A stretch of DNA of 64,000 nt, taken from NCBI GenBank assembly GCA_032358255.1, contig JAULBX010032367.1, forward strand, positions 1-64,000. The letters run 5' to 3'. Positions 35,649-47,766 of the stretch are shown piece by piece. A program made the translations under genes and the position numbers. How positions within the stretch are numbered: the first letter of the stretch is position 1; every line of letters begins with the position of its first letter. Source of the stretch: Heterotrichella gracilis. Its lineage: Eukaryota > Sar > Xanthophyceae > Tribonematales > Xanthonemataceae. The notes beneath the pieces are model-generated. The model was not told the origin of the DNA. It saw only the letters and a program-made list of their open reading frames with translations, and did not search any database.

Positions 35649-36061
35649 TGTAACCTCTGTGCTTGCTATGCCGTGCGTTACAAGGCCCTGTGCTGTTTGC
35701 TGCCAACGAATGCATACAAAAAAGCTTATAACATCGAGGCATCGTGGCTCAAAACCCTGTTTGCCCTCCCCGCATCTGGGCATTTTACCCCTTGTTGGAC
35801 ATCACCCATTGTCGTGGCCTTTTACGGTTTGCAAACAGCCTCCCTGCTCCATTTCTGCGGCAACACCGCTTGAGCAGGCGTAGATACTCCCAGCTATCAC
35901 GCAGGCTGTCTTGGCGGTGACAACAGATGCATATGTTACTGCCTTGACAATAAATCTGGGAGCGTGTGCTGCTCTGGGGGGAGAGGGAGCAAGGTATCTG
36001 GGGAGGCAGAGACCCCACCGCAGCTTGATTTTTGACACGTTACTGCGGCTGGGTGTGAACG
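35649..36061. promoter_or_regulatory. presumed bidirectional promoter of CYC1 and NDUFV1
   Basis: These 413 bp separate the start codons of two divergently transcribed respiratory-chain genes (complex III and complex I). No other gene fits between them, so a shared or overlapping promoter is likely. I see no repeat or diagnostic motif. Confidence 0.5.
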
Positions 36062-39000
36062 ATGTTGACCAGGGGCTCGAGGAAGGCTATAAGCCAGCTG
36101 AACTTCAGGTACTGTCAGGGGTGACCGAATGAAGGCTGCTCCAATGTTTCCTCAAGCCCTGTAGTAACCTTGTCGTTCCACGTGCTGCACCAGCTTGGCC
36201 AGAGCATACAGCACAGCCGGTGAGAGGACCACGTTTGGTGGGTTGAAGGATGATGACAGAATCTTTCAGAACATCTATGGCAAGCATGACATCTCTATCA
36301 AGGTGGGACTTGCGCTTGGGGTTCCGTGAATGCATGCATGGGCTCAGTTACCTCTTGCAAATGGCGTTATAATCTCAACAGTGCAATTGCTACCTTGGTA
36401 TGAGCCAGCTCTGCACAGTACTGTAGCCACTGGGTTGGGGACAAATATCTTGCTGACTGCCTTGGTGATCCATCTGTGTTTATTGTGCTGTGCATACAAG
36501 GCGTAGTGGTGTGTTGGGCTTATTGTCACTGGTCTTGTGCCCCACTGTAACTGGGCTTGTGGGAAGCAGGGTGCCATGGCGCGAGGGGACTGGTACCGCA
36601 CCAAGGACATTGTCACAAAGGGCACAGACTGGATTATCGACCAGATGAAGAAGTCTGGCCTGCGTGGACGCGGAGGCGCTGGGTTCCCTTCAGGCCTCAA
36701 GTGGAGCTTCATGCCAAAGGTATTTACATGCTGCACAATAGAACGGCTCTCACACCACTCTACCAGCGTTAGCCAAGTTATACAGTTATGCCAACCCCAT
36801 CCACCTACTGCACAGGCATCGGATGGCAGGCCCCCGTATCTACTTGCCAACGCCCACAACAAAATGGTCCATTGCCTTTTTCAAGCATAAACCAACTTGC
36901 ACAGGCCCATTGAATTGCATCCGTTGCACAGGTGTCAGATGGCAGGCCCTCGTACCTGGTGGTCAACGCCGACGAGTCAGAGCCCGGGACCTGCAAGGAC
37001 AGAGAGATCATGCGTCACGAGCCCCACAAGCTGGTGGAGGGGTGCCTGATTGCAGGCGTGGGCATGCGGGCACGGGCAGGCTACATCTACATCCGGTAAG
37101 GCGCACTCCTGCATGCTGAACCAGCCAATGAGCAGCCACTATCACTATTACATCTGTACTTCTGCACTTCTTGGGCAAGGTGGCGCGTATAGGCTACTGC
37201 ATGTGCTCATGGATTATCACCAGTGGCCTATCGACCTGGCCTATTCAACGCCAACAGTGGGATGTTTGTTGTGCCCTGTGTCACTGCCACCCTAGCCTAG
37301 GGTGCATTGCCACCTCAACTGTCGTCCTCTGTGGTGTGTCAAATGCCGGTGTTCTGCCCTGTCCGAATGTGGTCGCATGGTGCGCAGTGGCGAGTTCGTG
37401 AACGAGCGTATTGCCGTGGAGAAGGCGGTGCACGAGGCCTATGCCAAGGGCTTCCTGGGCAAGAACGCGTGCGGCAGCGGCTACGACTTCGACCTGTTTG
37501 TGCACTACGGGGCAGGAGCATACATCTGCGGTAAGCTAGCAGAGACGTGCTTATTGCCAGCCACCCCAACACCATGTTCTGCCACAATCCATGCCTTTCC
37601 ATACCACCGCCCTGCCTCACGCATCCATGCCACCGTTGGTCCCTCACACATGCCACCGCCCACCACTGCACCAGTGCAATGGCCTGAGTGAAAGCGCTGC
37701 TGGCTCACCCGCCCCACCCACCTTTCACTATTGATTCCCTGGAGGGGCAAACCATATCAAGGATATGCCGTCCCATTCGCACCAAACCTCGTAACCTTCC
37801 CACCGCATGGTGCACACCAGCCACAACTGCCCCGGCGCACTGGCACCTGGCCCATCCTCACAACTCCACCCAAACCCTTTAACCCTAAACCCTAAATCCA
37901 CACTCCACACCTCTGCCACAGGTGAGGAGACCGCCCTGATCGAATCCCTGGAGGGCAAGCAGGGCAAGCCCCGCCTCAAGCCCCCCTTCCCGGCCAACGT
38001 GGGCCTGTACGGCTGCCCATCCACCGTGACCAACGTGGAGACGGTGGCTGTGTCGCCCACCATCCTGCGCCGCGGCCCCGAGTGGTTCTCCGGCTTTGGC
38101 CGCAAGAACAACCACGGCACCAAGCTGTTCTGCATCAGCGGGCACGTGAACAAGCCGGTGACGGTGGAGGAGGAGATGTCCATCCCGCTCAGGTAGGGTT
38201 AAGGGTCTAGGCTTTAGGGTTTGGCTGGTGAGGGTTAGGAGGGTTTATGGTCGAGCAGGGTCATGGTGGAGGAGGAGATGTTTTCACCTCTCTGGTGGGG
38301 TTAATTTGTAGTGTTCACCTGGCGACGGTAGAGGAGGACATAGGGGAATGAGGGAGGGCAATCAAGCATGAGGCTGTTGAACATGTTGTCAGATATCCAT
38401 TGGTGCTTGGACCAAGGTGGGGACCTGCACATCCCTACATAGTAGTTGATGTTGGCTTGCGCATGGCATGGCATGGCACTGCCTGCCAAGTGAAGGATGG
38501 TTGGGGGGTTAGTTTGAGCTTGGCATGGCACGGTACCGTTTCGCCAATGGCTTTGGCAAGGGCATGCACATCAACTGGCAGGGTGACAGGGATGGGGATG
38601 ACGAACACCATGAGCTCTACATGACAGGATGCGCTCCGGTGATTCAATACAACGCACGTATTACCTGACCCATTAACCTGCACCTGCAAATTCTTCCAGC
38701 ACGCTTTGTCTTAGGTAAAAGGGTCTGGGTACCCAGGGCCACTCAAGATCGATTGAAAAAAATATGATTATATTAAGTTCAATATATTGCAAAGTATGTT
38801 ACAAGCAGGCTGGGGTAATCGTGAGGGTGAGTGCTATTCTAGCTGTAGCGCAGTAAGAGTGTTATAAGTAATAAGCCATGTCCAACATATTATCTATCGT
38901 ATGCATCGCACATGCAAGCTGTCAGCAGCTGATGCCAGGAGCCTCACCCTCCTGTTCCCATCTTTTCTCACGGCACTGTTTGAGCGTCATAAGCTCTAAA

Positions 39001-39766
39001 CCCTTGCCGCCGTGCTTACCCCGTGCCCCCTTTTCCGTAGGGAGCTGATCGAGCGCCACGCGGGCGGTGTGCGTGGTGGGTGGGACAATCTGCTGGCCAT
39101 CATCCCCGGGGGCTCCTCGGTCCCCATGCTGCCCCAGAGCGTGTGCGGGGAGGTGCTCATGGACTTTGACGCCCTCAAGGAGGTCCAGTCTGGGCTGGGC
39201 ACTGCGGCGGTCATCGTCATGGACAAGTCAACAGACGTCATCGACGCCATTGCACGGTGAGGGAGGGGATGGTGAGGGGTGGCATGCGGGGTTTAGGGTT
39301 TAGGGTTAAAAATGGGGTGTTCATGATTGGCGCGTGGTGCAACTTCATGGAAAAATAAATGCATATTATGTTCACGGAGTATATGAAAGTGAATGAAGAA
39401 GAGTATATTTGGGGTTGTATGATAAGTGTATGATAGTGTGTAGGTTTTTAAACTTCCGCAGACCTTCAACCAACTACCCCCACGCGCAGGTTGTCCTACT
39501 TCTACAAGCACGAGTCCTGCGGCCAGTGCACGCCCTGCCGCGAGGGCACCGGCTGGCTGTACGACATCATGGCGCGCATGAAGACCGGAGACGCGCGCCT
39601 GGAGGAGATTGACATGCTGTGGGAGCTGACCAAGCAGATAGAGGGCCACACCATCTGCGCGCTGGGCGACGCTGCGGCCTGGCCTGTGCAGGGCCTCATC
39701 CGCCACTTCCGGGGGGAGATGGAGGACAGGATCAACCAGTTCCCAGAGCAGCGCATCGCGGCGTGA
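36062..39766 (+). CDS. NDUFV1: NADH:ubiquinone oxidoreductase 51-kDa flavoprotein subunit (complex I)
   Basis: Eight exons: 36062-36108, 36194-36302, 36570-36719, 36932-37095, 37388-37530, 37922-38192, 39041-39256 and 39490-39766, about 458 residues. The short first exon encodes a classic mitochondrial presequence ([11 protein letters not shown]), with a likely cleavage at [18 protein letters not shown] (82-94) is the FMN/NADH-binding loop. CGQCTPC (Cys377, 380, 383) with Cys423 in GHTICALGD binds the N3 [4Fe-4S] cluster. The enzyme takes electrons from NADH at the tip of the complex I matrix arm. Several introns carry degraded copies of neighbouring exon ends. Confidence 0.97.
36808..36865 (+). 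repeat. decayed copy of NDUFV1 exon 4 start
   Basis: TGCACAGGCATCGGATGGCAGGC and the bases after it repeat the acceptor and first ~45 bases of exon 4 (36932 onward), about 120 bp upstream of it. Confidence 0.9.
37722..37765 (+). repeat. decayed copy from NDUFV1 exon 6 start
   Basis: TTGATTCCCTGGAGGGGCAAA matches the codons for ESLEGKQ in exon 6 (37940-37965). The acceptor is not preserved. Confidence 0.6.
38232..38345 (+). repeat. two decayed copies of NDUFV1 exon 6 end with donor
   Basis: 38258-38303 repeats GTGGAGGAGGAGATG through a TGGTGGGGTT version of the donor. 38318-38345 is a shorter copy with GACGGTAGAGGAGG. TTTAGGGTTTGG lies between the real donor and copy 1. Confidence 0.85.
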
Positions 39767-40969
39767 GCTGGGTGTCTGGTTGGGGGTCAGGGCTGGACGT
39801 GCGCGTCTGCGGCATGTGTAGCTATGAGGTGACCTTTGATGGGTTGTCACGCCAGCGCATGCGCATGTCGTCAGTGTAATTGGGGATGTGGGTGTGAATT
39901 TGGTGCGCGTGAACCATGTGCGATGTGGGAGAGGGAGTGGGGCCACGCTGTGGCAGTATTGTGAGGTGGTTACTTGCACAGGGGTATTCAAGTGATCACC
40001 TGGTTGCGCTGTGGGTGCAGTGCAATGGGCGGGGGGAGGGGGGTGGGGGTGCAGAGAGGGTTTGCGGGGCTTTTTGCTGGTAAAGTAATGAGGATGGATG
40101 AGGGGTTTGCTGTTTCCTGCAGCGCCATAGAAGACACATTACAGACGCTGGGAAGCTTTTCCATCCCAGATTGTGACCTTCATTGATTTCAACAGTCACG
40201 ATCAGTGGGGAATTGTTGTCTCGCAATTACATGCTGCACAAAGTGGTTTTGGACAAGAGTTTACAACGCAGCGCGCGATGGCAATCGAGTATGGCCTGGC
40301 CACGTCCACCAACACACTGCACCGGACTACTCTTGTATTGCGCACCTTGCTGCTTGTCATTCGCCAATGGCCGTTGCCACAGCATTTATCACCCTAATTT
40401 AGGTGAGGTTGGATTGACCACGCCAATTGCCGCCGGGCGAGTTACTCCTTACTGTAATGATCCTCTGGTATGTGACTGGCGGTGTAAACTGTCCAATTCA
40501 AGATAGAATTCACTGTGCATTGCGCATGTCTTGCCAAGGGGCAATATTTGCCAGGAAAATCCAAAATAAAAGAGAGAAAATGTGGAAATGTTCCAACCCC
40601 CAGCCAGATACTGGACCAGGGCTGGCACTGTATTGCGAGCCGCATCAATGCTCAATTTATAAATGCAGCCCGCATTGAATTGCCACACACAGTGTCACAA
40701 GCAAAATAACATGTTATAGCGTATACGGGTGCCACCATGGCATGCGCTGCAGTAACTGTTTTAGTAGCTGCACACTGTGGCAATGGCAATGCGAAAGGGG
40801 ATTGGCAATGGCATTGCGCAAAGGGAGTGGGCTAGTAGGCTACAGTACAAGTGACCCTAAGCACTGCGCTGTGGCAATTTTAGTCAACTGGGGTGACTCC
40901 CATTATCATCATGTTGCGTCCTGCCAGGCGCAGGCTGTCCGGCTCTGAAGTCTCGTAACTCACTGAGGC
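39767..40969. other. convergent 3' region between NDUFV1 and the acidic protein
   Basis: I see no gene, repeat family or conserved element here. Confidence 0.5.
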
Positions 40970-43067
40970 TCAAGCCCCAGACACATGCTCAACCACACCC
41001 TCCTCCCTGCCTGCAGTCACCACCTTGGGCACACTGGCAGGCTCTACGCCGGGGCTAGTGATCACCTGCGCAGGGTGCGCAATGCGCGGCTGCTCACCCA
41101 CGTCCACAGGCTGAGCTGGCCCGCTGTCACCCGCAGCGCCCGCAGACTGGCCGGTAGCCCCGCCGCTGCTGTTGCCTTCGCCATTGGTCACAGCAGGCGG
41201 TTCATCCTGGGTGTTGCCTGTGGCAGGCAGCTGGCTCAGAGCCACATCACCCTGTGGCTGTTCGCCAGTTGGGGGAGCAGCGGTCTCGGGTCCACCTTCC
41301 TCTGCCATCTGGTTCAGCTTGTCCACTGCGTGCTGGAAAGGTGCACCAGCCTTCTTGCCGGCAAGGGACTCCTCCTGCACAGGCAGTATACAATTACAAT
41401 CTACAGTGAGGCGATCTAAGCCAACAACGCCCGGCGTATGATACTGTGGTAGAAGATAAGCAGGTAGTCCCTACAGCCTTGACCCCAAGGGCTTCCTCCT
41501 GCACGAGGTGCGAGGTAGGGTGCTTGTGTGCCAGAAATGTAACGCTGCAGAAGGGGTTTGACATGCTTGCTCACAACTTGCTAATCCACATGGACTACTA
41601 GACCCCTAAGGCCTCACAGATACCAACATTCTGCATACTAGCAATAGCTCAGCAACTGCTATGACACCCCGTACAGGGATTAAATGCACCACAAGGTATA
41701 ACACAGATTATTTGCAGTTTGAATTGCTTCAGACTACAGGGGAATGCCCGTTGCCACCTGCAAATTGCCAAACCATAAACCAGGTTTAAACCTATTAGTA
41801 ATACTAATGTGACAGGGTTATAGTAACCCTACACATGCGAGGATCTCACCAGGTTCTCAGATCCTCCTGGTCCATGCAGTGCAAAGGTGGCCATGGTGGA
41901 TGCCATGGCGCCCGCCTCATGCATCGCCTCCTGCACCGCCCCCACAATGCTGGCAGCCACAGGGATGCTTGCTTCCTTCTCACCCTCCCCTTTCCCCTCC
42001 TCCTTCCCCTCCTCCCCCTCCTCCCCCTCCTCGAGTGCCGCGCCACCCAGAACCTCCAGCGAGTGCAGTGCTGCCTGCAGAACCACAGCGTGGGGGTTAT
42101 ATAGCTAATATTAATCATTGTTACCATAAGTATTTTCTCGGCGTAACATGCCGCCATCTGGTCATCGGAAACCAGAAGGAAAAGCCAACACAATGTACCC
42201 AACAGTGAGGGAGGAGAATGTATCTTGGGGTGTGGCCGCGAACACAATTGCGTCACCCAATGCATGCCAACTGTAACGAGCAGTACCACACCCTGCAGGT
42301 CTAATCCGCACAGCCCAGTCCCTGCTACTAGTCACTGCATGGCTGGGTCACCTGTGCTGACACGTAACCATTAAACCCTAACCTCGAGGGTGATCACCCA
42401 CAAACCCTCCGCGTGGTATTGCTGCACCACCTAAACCCAAACCCTGAAACAATCAACTTTAGGGCCTCATAGAATCCATATCACCTGTGCCACATGCTGG
42501 GCCTGCTTGCCTGCTCCACCAGATGCCTGACCCTAAACCCTAGCCCCCTAACCTCCAAACCCTAAAACCTATTCCTGAGAGGTACTCAAGCGTGGCTGCA
42601 TCACCTGTGCTGCGTGCTGCGCTGCCTCCTTGGGCCGCTCGTGATTCTCCTCCACCAGATGCCTGCTACGCTCTGCAGCGTCATCTAGCACACGCATCAC
42701 GTCATCCTGGACGTAGGTGTCCCCAGGCGAGTGCTGCAGCATGGCAGCAGCCACTGATCCCAGCTTGGCCTCCTGGTCCACCTCGCCTGGTGAAGTGGTT
42801 AAGGTTGAGTGAAGGACAGTGACAAAGGGTTCAGCAGCGCAGTGTAACAGTGCGCTACAGTCTGGAGGTCAGGGCAGTGTGCTCATCTTATTCAAAGCCA
42901 AGGGATACTGAGTTGAGGCTTCCTGGTTGGTTGAACTAATGGGGTGGCAGCAAGCAGTCAGCCTCTAATGCCGTTCATGGGCACTGCGCCAAGCTGCTTC
43001 AGATGCACAACACACGCTCACCTGTGCCAGGCTTCTGCTGGCCCTCGCTACTGTGCACAACCTCCAT
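40970..43067 (-). CDS. unrecognised acidic hydrophilic protein
   Basis: Four exons with consistent phases, 43067-43022, 42786-42605, 42074-41850 and 41374-40970, give about 285 residues. I do not recognise a family. Exon 2 encodes a helical stretch rich in Glu, Arg and His (DDAAERSRHLVEENHE). Exon 3 has a Glu/Lys/Gly low-complexity run near residues 89-108, then an Ala/Met-rich helix (GAVQEAMHEAGAMASTM). Exon 4 starts with a further helix (FQHAVDKLNQMAEEG) and ends in about 110 residues rich in Pro, Gly, Ala and Thr, likely disordered. There is no signal peptide or membrane segment. The exon model rests on splice sites and open frames only. Degraded copies of exon ends in its introns support the boundaries of exons 2 and 4. 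Confidence 0.55.
41485..41515 (-). repeat. decayed copy of exon 4 start of the acidic protein gene
   Basis: CAAGGGCTTCCTCCTGCACGAG repeats the acceptor region of exon 4 (41360-41385), about 110 bp upstream of it in gene orientation. Confidence 0.6.
42335..42540 (-). repeat. decayed copies of exon 2 end of the acidic protein gene
   Basis: 42480-42532 repeats the last ~60 bases of exon 2 with its CACAGGTGAT donor, with an internal gap. A shorter donor copy lies near 42345-42365. CCCTAAACCC units fill 42375-42445 and 42532-42572. Confidence 0.75.
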
Positions 43068-44020
43068 ACGGAACGTGAACTAGTCACGAGAACTGTCCCA
43101 GCCCTGGTGCCACCTCACAAGTTGGTCAAATCACGCAGCGGGAGACTATTCTCTATTGGAAGTAAGGTCTTGAGCGTGATTCATAGCAAAAAACATATAA
43201 CATGCAAGAACTGCTGTTGGCAGCGTCTTTTGGGTGTTATATCTATGTCGGAGCTCGGGTACCGTATGTGACCTTCACCACAGCTTCAAAGTAGGAGCCA
43301 TAATAGATACTTTCCACGTATACATGCGTTACTGCAGTCTTTTTAAGCCCAACTGCAAGTACTCAACGAGCCAGATACACCGAATATGTTGACGGTGGGT
43401 GGCTATGTGTGGAACTGAGGTTTGTGCATGCATGCGTGTGTGCGTTCTCCCATGTCTTCTCCGTATCCTCTGACTTTCGGGGATAAGCGCAGCTGCATAT
43501 GCGAGTTGTTGCAACATGAAATCACCACCATGCAGGTACCTGGAAACTGTCTCACATACAAAATTTGCCTAATGCATGCATGCATCCCTCTCCGAAACCG
43601 CGGGAGTGCATGCCGTTGCATGCCAGCAGTCACTGTTCAGCTGAACAGGGCACACTTGCGCATACAAATGCCCCTGTGACTCGCTCACAGCTCTACATCT
43701 GGCGCACTGGAGCACTCGACCTACCTCTGCAGCCGACACCGTTCCACCCTGAAACGCTACCTGGATACGTCCACCGTTCGCCCACAACCCAACATGGTAG
43801 GCAACCTGCTCATATATGCGAGACAACACCTTGCAATAACAGTAGGTTATTATATTTATGCACTTTCCACTGCTTTCGATCCCGTACGGTTGACATGCTT
43901 GCATAGCCATCTTTGACTGCCGACCCCATGCAATTCCCCACACTTCCTGCTTAACCGACGTCCATAGGCAAACACCCACCTTTCCTGTCCCTCACCCGGT
44001 GCAGAGGCGTACACACAACC
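43068..44020. promoter_or_regulatory. divergent intergenic region between the acidic protein and ankyrin genes
   Basis: About 950 bp hold the presumed promoters of two outward-pointing genes. TGCATGCATGC runs occur at 43427-43435 and 43573-43582. No gene is supported. Confidence 0.35.
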
Positions 44021-47000
44021 ATGGCCGACCACTGGCGGACCGCCGCAGCAAAGCTTTCCAGCCTAAAACCAGCCACCAGCACTGTCACCAAGACCCTGTT
44101 GGACGTGGTGGTGCGTGGCGACACAGGTGCAGCAGAGTACCTACTCAGCGACACCACCCTCCCACCAGAGCGCAAAAACGTGGACGAGGCGCACCCCGAC
44201 AGTGGCCTGCGGCCCCTCCACTATGCTTCGGGCAAGCATGGGGATACCCGCCTGTGCGAGCTCTTGCTCAAGCACGGTGCAGACCCTAATGCGCAGACCC
44301 TACAAGGGCTGACACCGCTGCAGCTCACAGCCATGAAAGCCGGGTTTGGGGCAGCAATGCAGGTGCTGCTGAAGCACGGGGCAGATGTGAACGTGGCGTC
44401 AGGGCCGCATAGCCGCACCACGCTGCACCACTGCACCGAGGCCGCAGCCACCTCTGGTACCACAGCTGACCTGCTGCTGCTGCTGTCCAGCGGCAAGGTA
44501 GTTGTGGATGCCAAGGACGCGCGGGGGTTGACGCCGTTACACATAGCCGTCCAGATGGTACGCATTTGCAGCCACAGTCACAGTTTATACCTATGCAAAC
44601 ATACACACACATATAACACCGTGGCCCTCTTGACTAGGGGAAGTGTCATTGGAAACCCCAGGCAAACCACTTTGTCTATGTATGTGTCAAGTGCACTTGG
44701 TACATATTTGCAAGGGATGCATTGTCAGCAGTACCCTTGGATGGGTGCTATTTTGTACCTTCAACCTTAATCCCTTGTGCAGGGTGATTCCCGCTGCGTG
44801 CGCCTGCTGCTTGACCACAAGGCCAAGGTCAGCCTGCAGACCGAACAGGGCTGGCACGCGTTCCACTATGCTGCAGCACCCACAAAGTGAGTTGCCACAC
44901 AACTCGACAGTAGCACCGCCCTTATTGCCCATTAGATCAGCTGCATGTCTCACTGGGTTGACTGTGAATTGCTACATGGATATAGATGAAAGCACTAAGC
45001 ACGTCAACCTTTGCTGTGGTATTAAAACAAGCATTGCAAGAACTAATACTTTGTAAGGGCCTAAAAATCAATAACCAGCGTAATGCGTGTCCTTTGTGGG
45101 GAAATATAAAATTAGGCATAAATCCAAAAGTTTGCGACCATCATTTGTGCAATGGAACCCAATGGTACTAACCCCGTACGCAGGTACTCCCCTGCCGACA
45201 TCATGCGCGTGCTGGGCCTCCTGCTTGACCAGCCCGGCACCTACGGACTGTACGACTCCCCCGACCGCCAGGGCAAGACCCCCCTGCACCTGGCTGCTGA
45301 GCGGGGCCACGTGGAGGTGGTGCTGGAGCTCATGCGGCGCAGGGCAACGGTGGCGCAGGCGGACTGCAGGGGCTGGAACGCGTTCCACTACACGGTGTGC
45401 CCGCTGGAGAGGCCGGCGCAGGAGGTGGGTGTGGGTGGGGTGGGTGATGAGCAGTGGTGCCCATGCAGCAGCACTGCAAATTGTTGCAAACTATTTTGTT
45501 GTCATTCTCCTCGTAGCTTGGTGGACTTTGGCATGACATGGGATTCAAGCAGAATCAGCTGCAACACCAAGCCACATCCTGCACCTCAGGCTGTGCCATG
45601 CCTCCCCATGCCCTGGCAGCCACGTTAACACATTCCCCGCATTCACACAGGCCCAGCCATCCTCCTCCCAGCTCCCCCAGCCGCCCTTGCCCCTCTCCCT
45701 GGCCCCCCACATCTCCACCCTGGAGGTGCTCCTCATGCACAGCCTGGCCAGCCCCGCAGCCAGCACCTACAATGCGCGCGACTGCCAGGGCCGCACCCCG
45801 CTGCACATCGCAGCGGACCAGGGCCATGTTGAGCTGGTGATGCGCCTGCTGGAGGCACACTCAAACACATGGTGTGCGGAACCCTAACCTTAAACCTAAA
45901 CCCTAAACCTAACTCCCACGCATGCATGTAGTGCATAGGCAGGCTGGGTGGGGGCACAGTTTGCCAGGGGGATTGATGGGTGTGCCAAGCCAGATGTGCT
46001 ACAAGCAGCAGCGGTTCACTGTATTGTCTATTGATTGAGGTATAGGAAGACTGGTTTACATGTGCACATGGATGCATGTGCTGCATCGACCACATCTCCC
46101 GCTGGCATTGAATTTCAGAGGGGTCCTCTGCTATGCGCATTTATTTTTTTGTCATCTCAAATCAGCGTCAATTGATGAGCACCTGCAGGGTAACAGATCC
46201 ATTGTGCAGGGTAACAGACGTTGATGGGCTCACTGCCATTGATCTGGCCAAGCGCAATGGGCACACCCGCGTGGCTGCCCTCATCCAGCGGTACATGGCA
46301 CATCAGCAGAGGCCAATGGCTGGCACAGGGTAAGCTCAGCGTTGCTCACTGCGCACTGGTTGAAACGTAGGAGTTTGCATTGCATATCTAGGCTGCATGG
46401 GATGGGCAAGGCAGTCATTTCTGACAGAAAGGCCCCATCATGACAACAGCTTTGTGCATTCCACTTGATTGCCCAGCCTAAATGTCACATGTTGTAAACT
46501 ACAGCTTGTAATGCTGGCCTTCCTGTGCAGGACTGATGGCACAGCAGTTGATGGCATCACCATTGTCCCCCTCCCCGGCGACGACGGTCACCTGCTGTTG
46601 CCCCCTTTGCCCAGCTACCCGCGCAACAACTACGCAAGCGTGGAGCGGGAGGTCACACACTCCATCCCCATCAAGGGGGCGAATGCAAGGGGTTTATCAT
46701 ACTTAGACTCTGATGGCGCAAGCTCGCCCAGCTCCACCACAATGGCCTACTCCCCCACCAGCCAGGTCCCAGTCGCTGCACACCTGTGTGATGTGGCAGC
46801 ATCAAGTGGGGATAGGCAGCAGGCGGGCATGCCTTGGGCTCAGCATGACGCACATGAAGAGGCGGCTGCAGCCTGTGCCGCACTTCGGGTCCACAGTGGG
46901 AGGCTGCACTCGCCTAGGAGGCGCACCCTGGATGTGGGTTTGGGGCAGGCGCCACTGGGGAGCAATACACCCCCCTGCAAGTCACCTAAGGAAACCCAGT

Positions 47001-47311
47001 TCATGCTGGCTGAGTCAGCGGCATACAGCGGTCCAGCGGTGGTGCGCATCCAGTCAGCCAGCCCTTCCTTGTGGACCGCTGAGGTGCGGGGGTGCCACAC
47101 GCCCAGGCGCAAGGACCAGGTGTGCGCCGCGTTTGGCGACTTCATGCGGGATATGAGCGGCAAGGGGTGGAAGGTGTGCTGTGACATCAGCAGCGACACA
47201 TACATTGCCACATTTGAGGCGGGCGAGCAAGGGGATGTGTATGGGTTCATGCTGGAGGCCACAAAGCTGCAGCATGCCCTGTCGGAGAGCGGGATTGAGC
47301 TACAAGAGTAG
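44021..47311 (+). CDS. ankyrin-repeat protein with a long unrecognised C-terminal region
   Basis: Six exons, 44021-44557, 44783-44886, 45184-45424, 45651-45871, 46210-46329 and 46531-47311, encode about 667 residues. About nine ankyrin repeats cover residues 30-405, from LRPLHYASGKHGD and LTPLHIAVQMGDSR to KTPLHLAAERGH, RTPLHIAADQGH and LTAIDLAKRNGH. The remaining ~260 residues begin with a Pro/Leu-rich linker, continue as a Ser/Pro-rich probably disordered region (SSPSSTTMAYSPTS), and end in a compact-looking block. That block contains FGDFMRDMSGKGWKVCCDI and FMLEATKLQHALSE and resembles a small alpha/beta domain I cannot name. There is no membrane segment or signal, so it is probably a cytosolic or nuclear scaffold. 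One acceptor, before exon 5, is duplicated. Confidence 0.85.
46177..46220 (+). repeat. duplicated splice acceptor before ankyrin exon 5
   Basis: TGCAGGGTAACAGA occurs twice, at about 46191 and 46206. The second is the acceptor that keeps the frame. Using the first would add 15 bases and keep the frame too, giving a possible NAGNAG-like alternative with five extra codons. Confidence 0.6.
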
Positions 47312-47766
47312 TGGAGATGGGACTTCAGGTCTGTGTCCCAAGGGTGAGGGCCATTGCCGTGCACAAGTATGCAGTACAAGTTCAGAGTACAAGTACAGAG
47401 TACAGGTACAGAGTACAAGCACAGAGTACCTCTCAAGCCGCTCAAAAAGAGCGTATTCGTATGTCACATGGCCAATCCTTGCTACCACTGGGCACGTAGG
47501 CAAGACACTGTTACTTATTACACAGCATGGGCTGATAATAATCAACCTCTTTCTTCTTACTTGCACAGCCAGACATCCAGTTAGAACAGCCCGCAGGCTG
47601 GTTTCAGGCAGGGTTGCTGGCTGCTGTTCAGTCCAATGCTTGCTTGTTGTGAACCATAGGAACTGCAGATGACACTGCAACAAGCTGAATGAATGAAACA
47701 ATTGTGGCGCCCCCCTCCCTCCCCCTGTTGTAGCTGGCAACTCTCAGTACAGCTACTGGTGTACAT
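47312..47766. other. convergent spacer with a short tandem repeat
   Basis: Both neighbours end here. A run of degenerate 12-bp units (CAGAGTACAAGTA type) occupies about 47370-47430. Nothing else is seen. Confidence 0.6.

Noticed and set aside
34818-35783. Single uninterrupted 321-codon frame for cytochrome c1
   Set aside because: It reads through a 78-bp in-frame intron and beyond the donor at 34919, and it starts upstream of the real ATG. Splicing gives a better family match.
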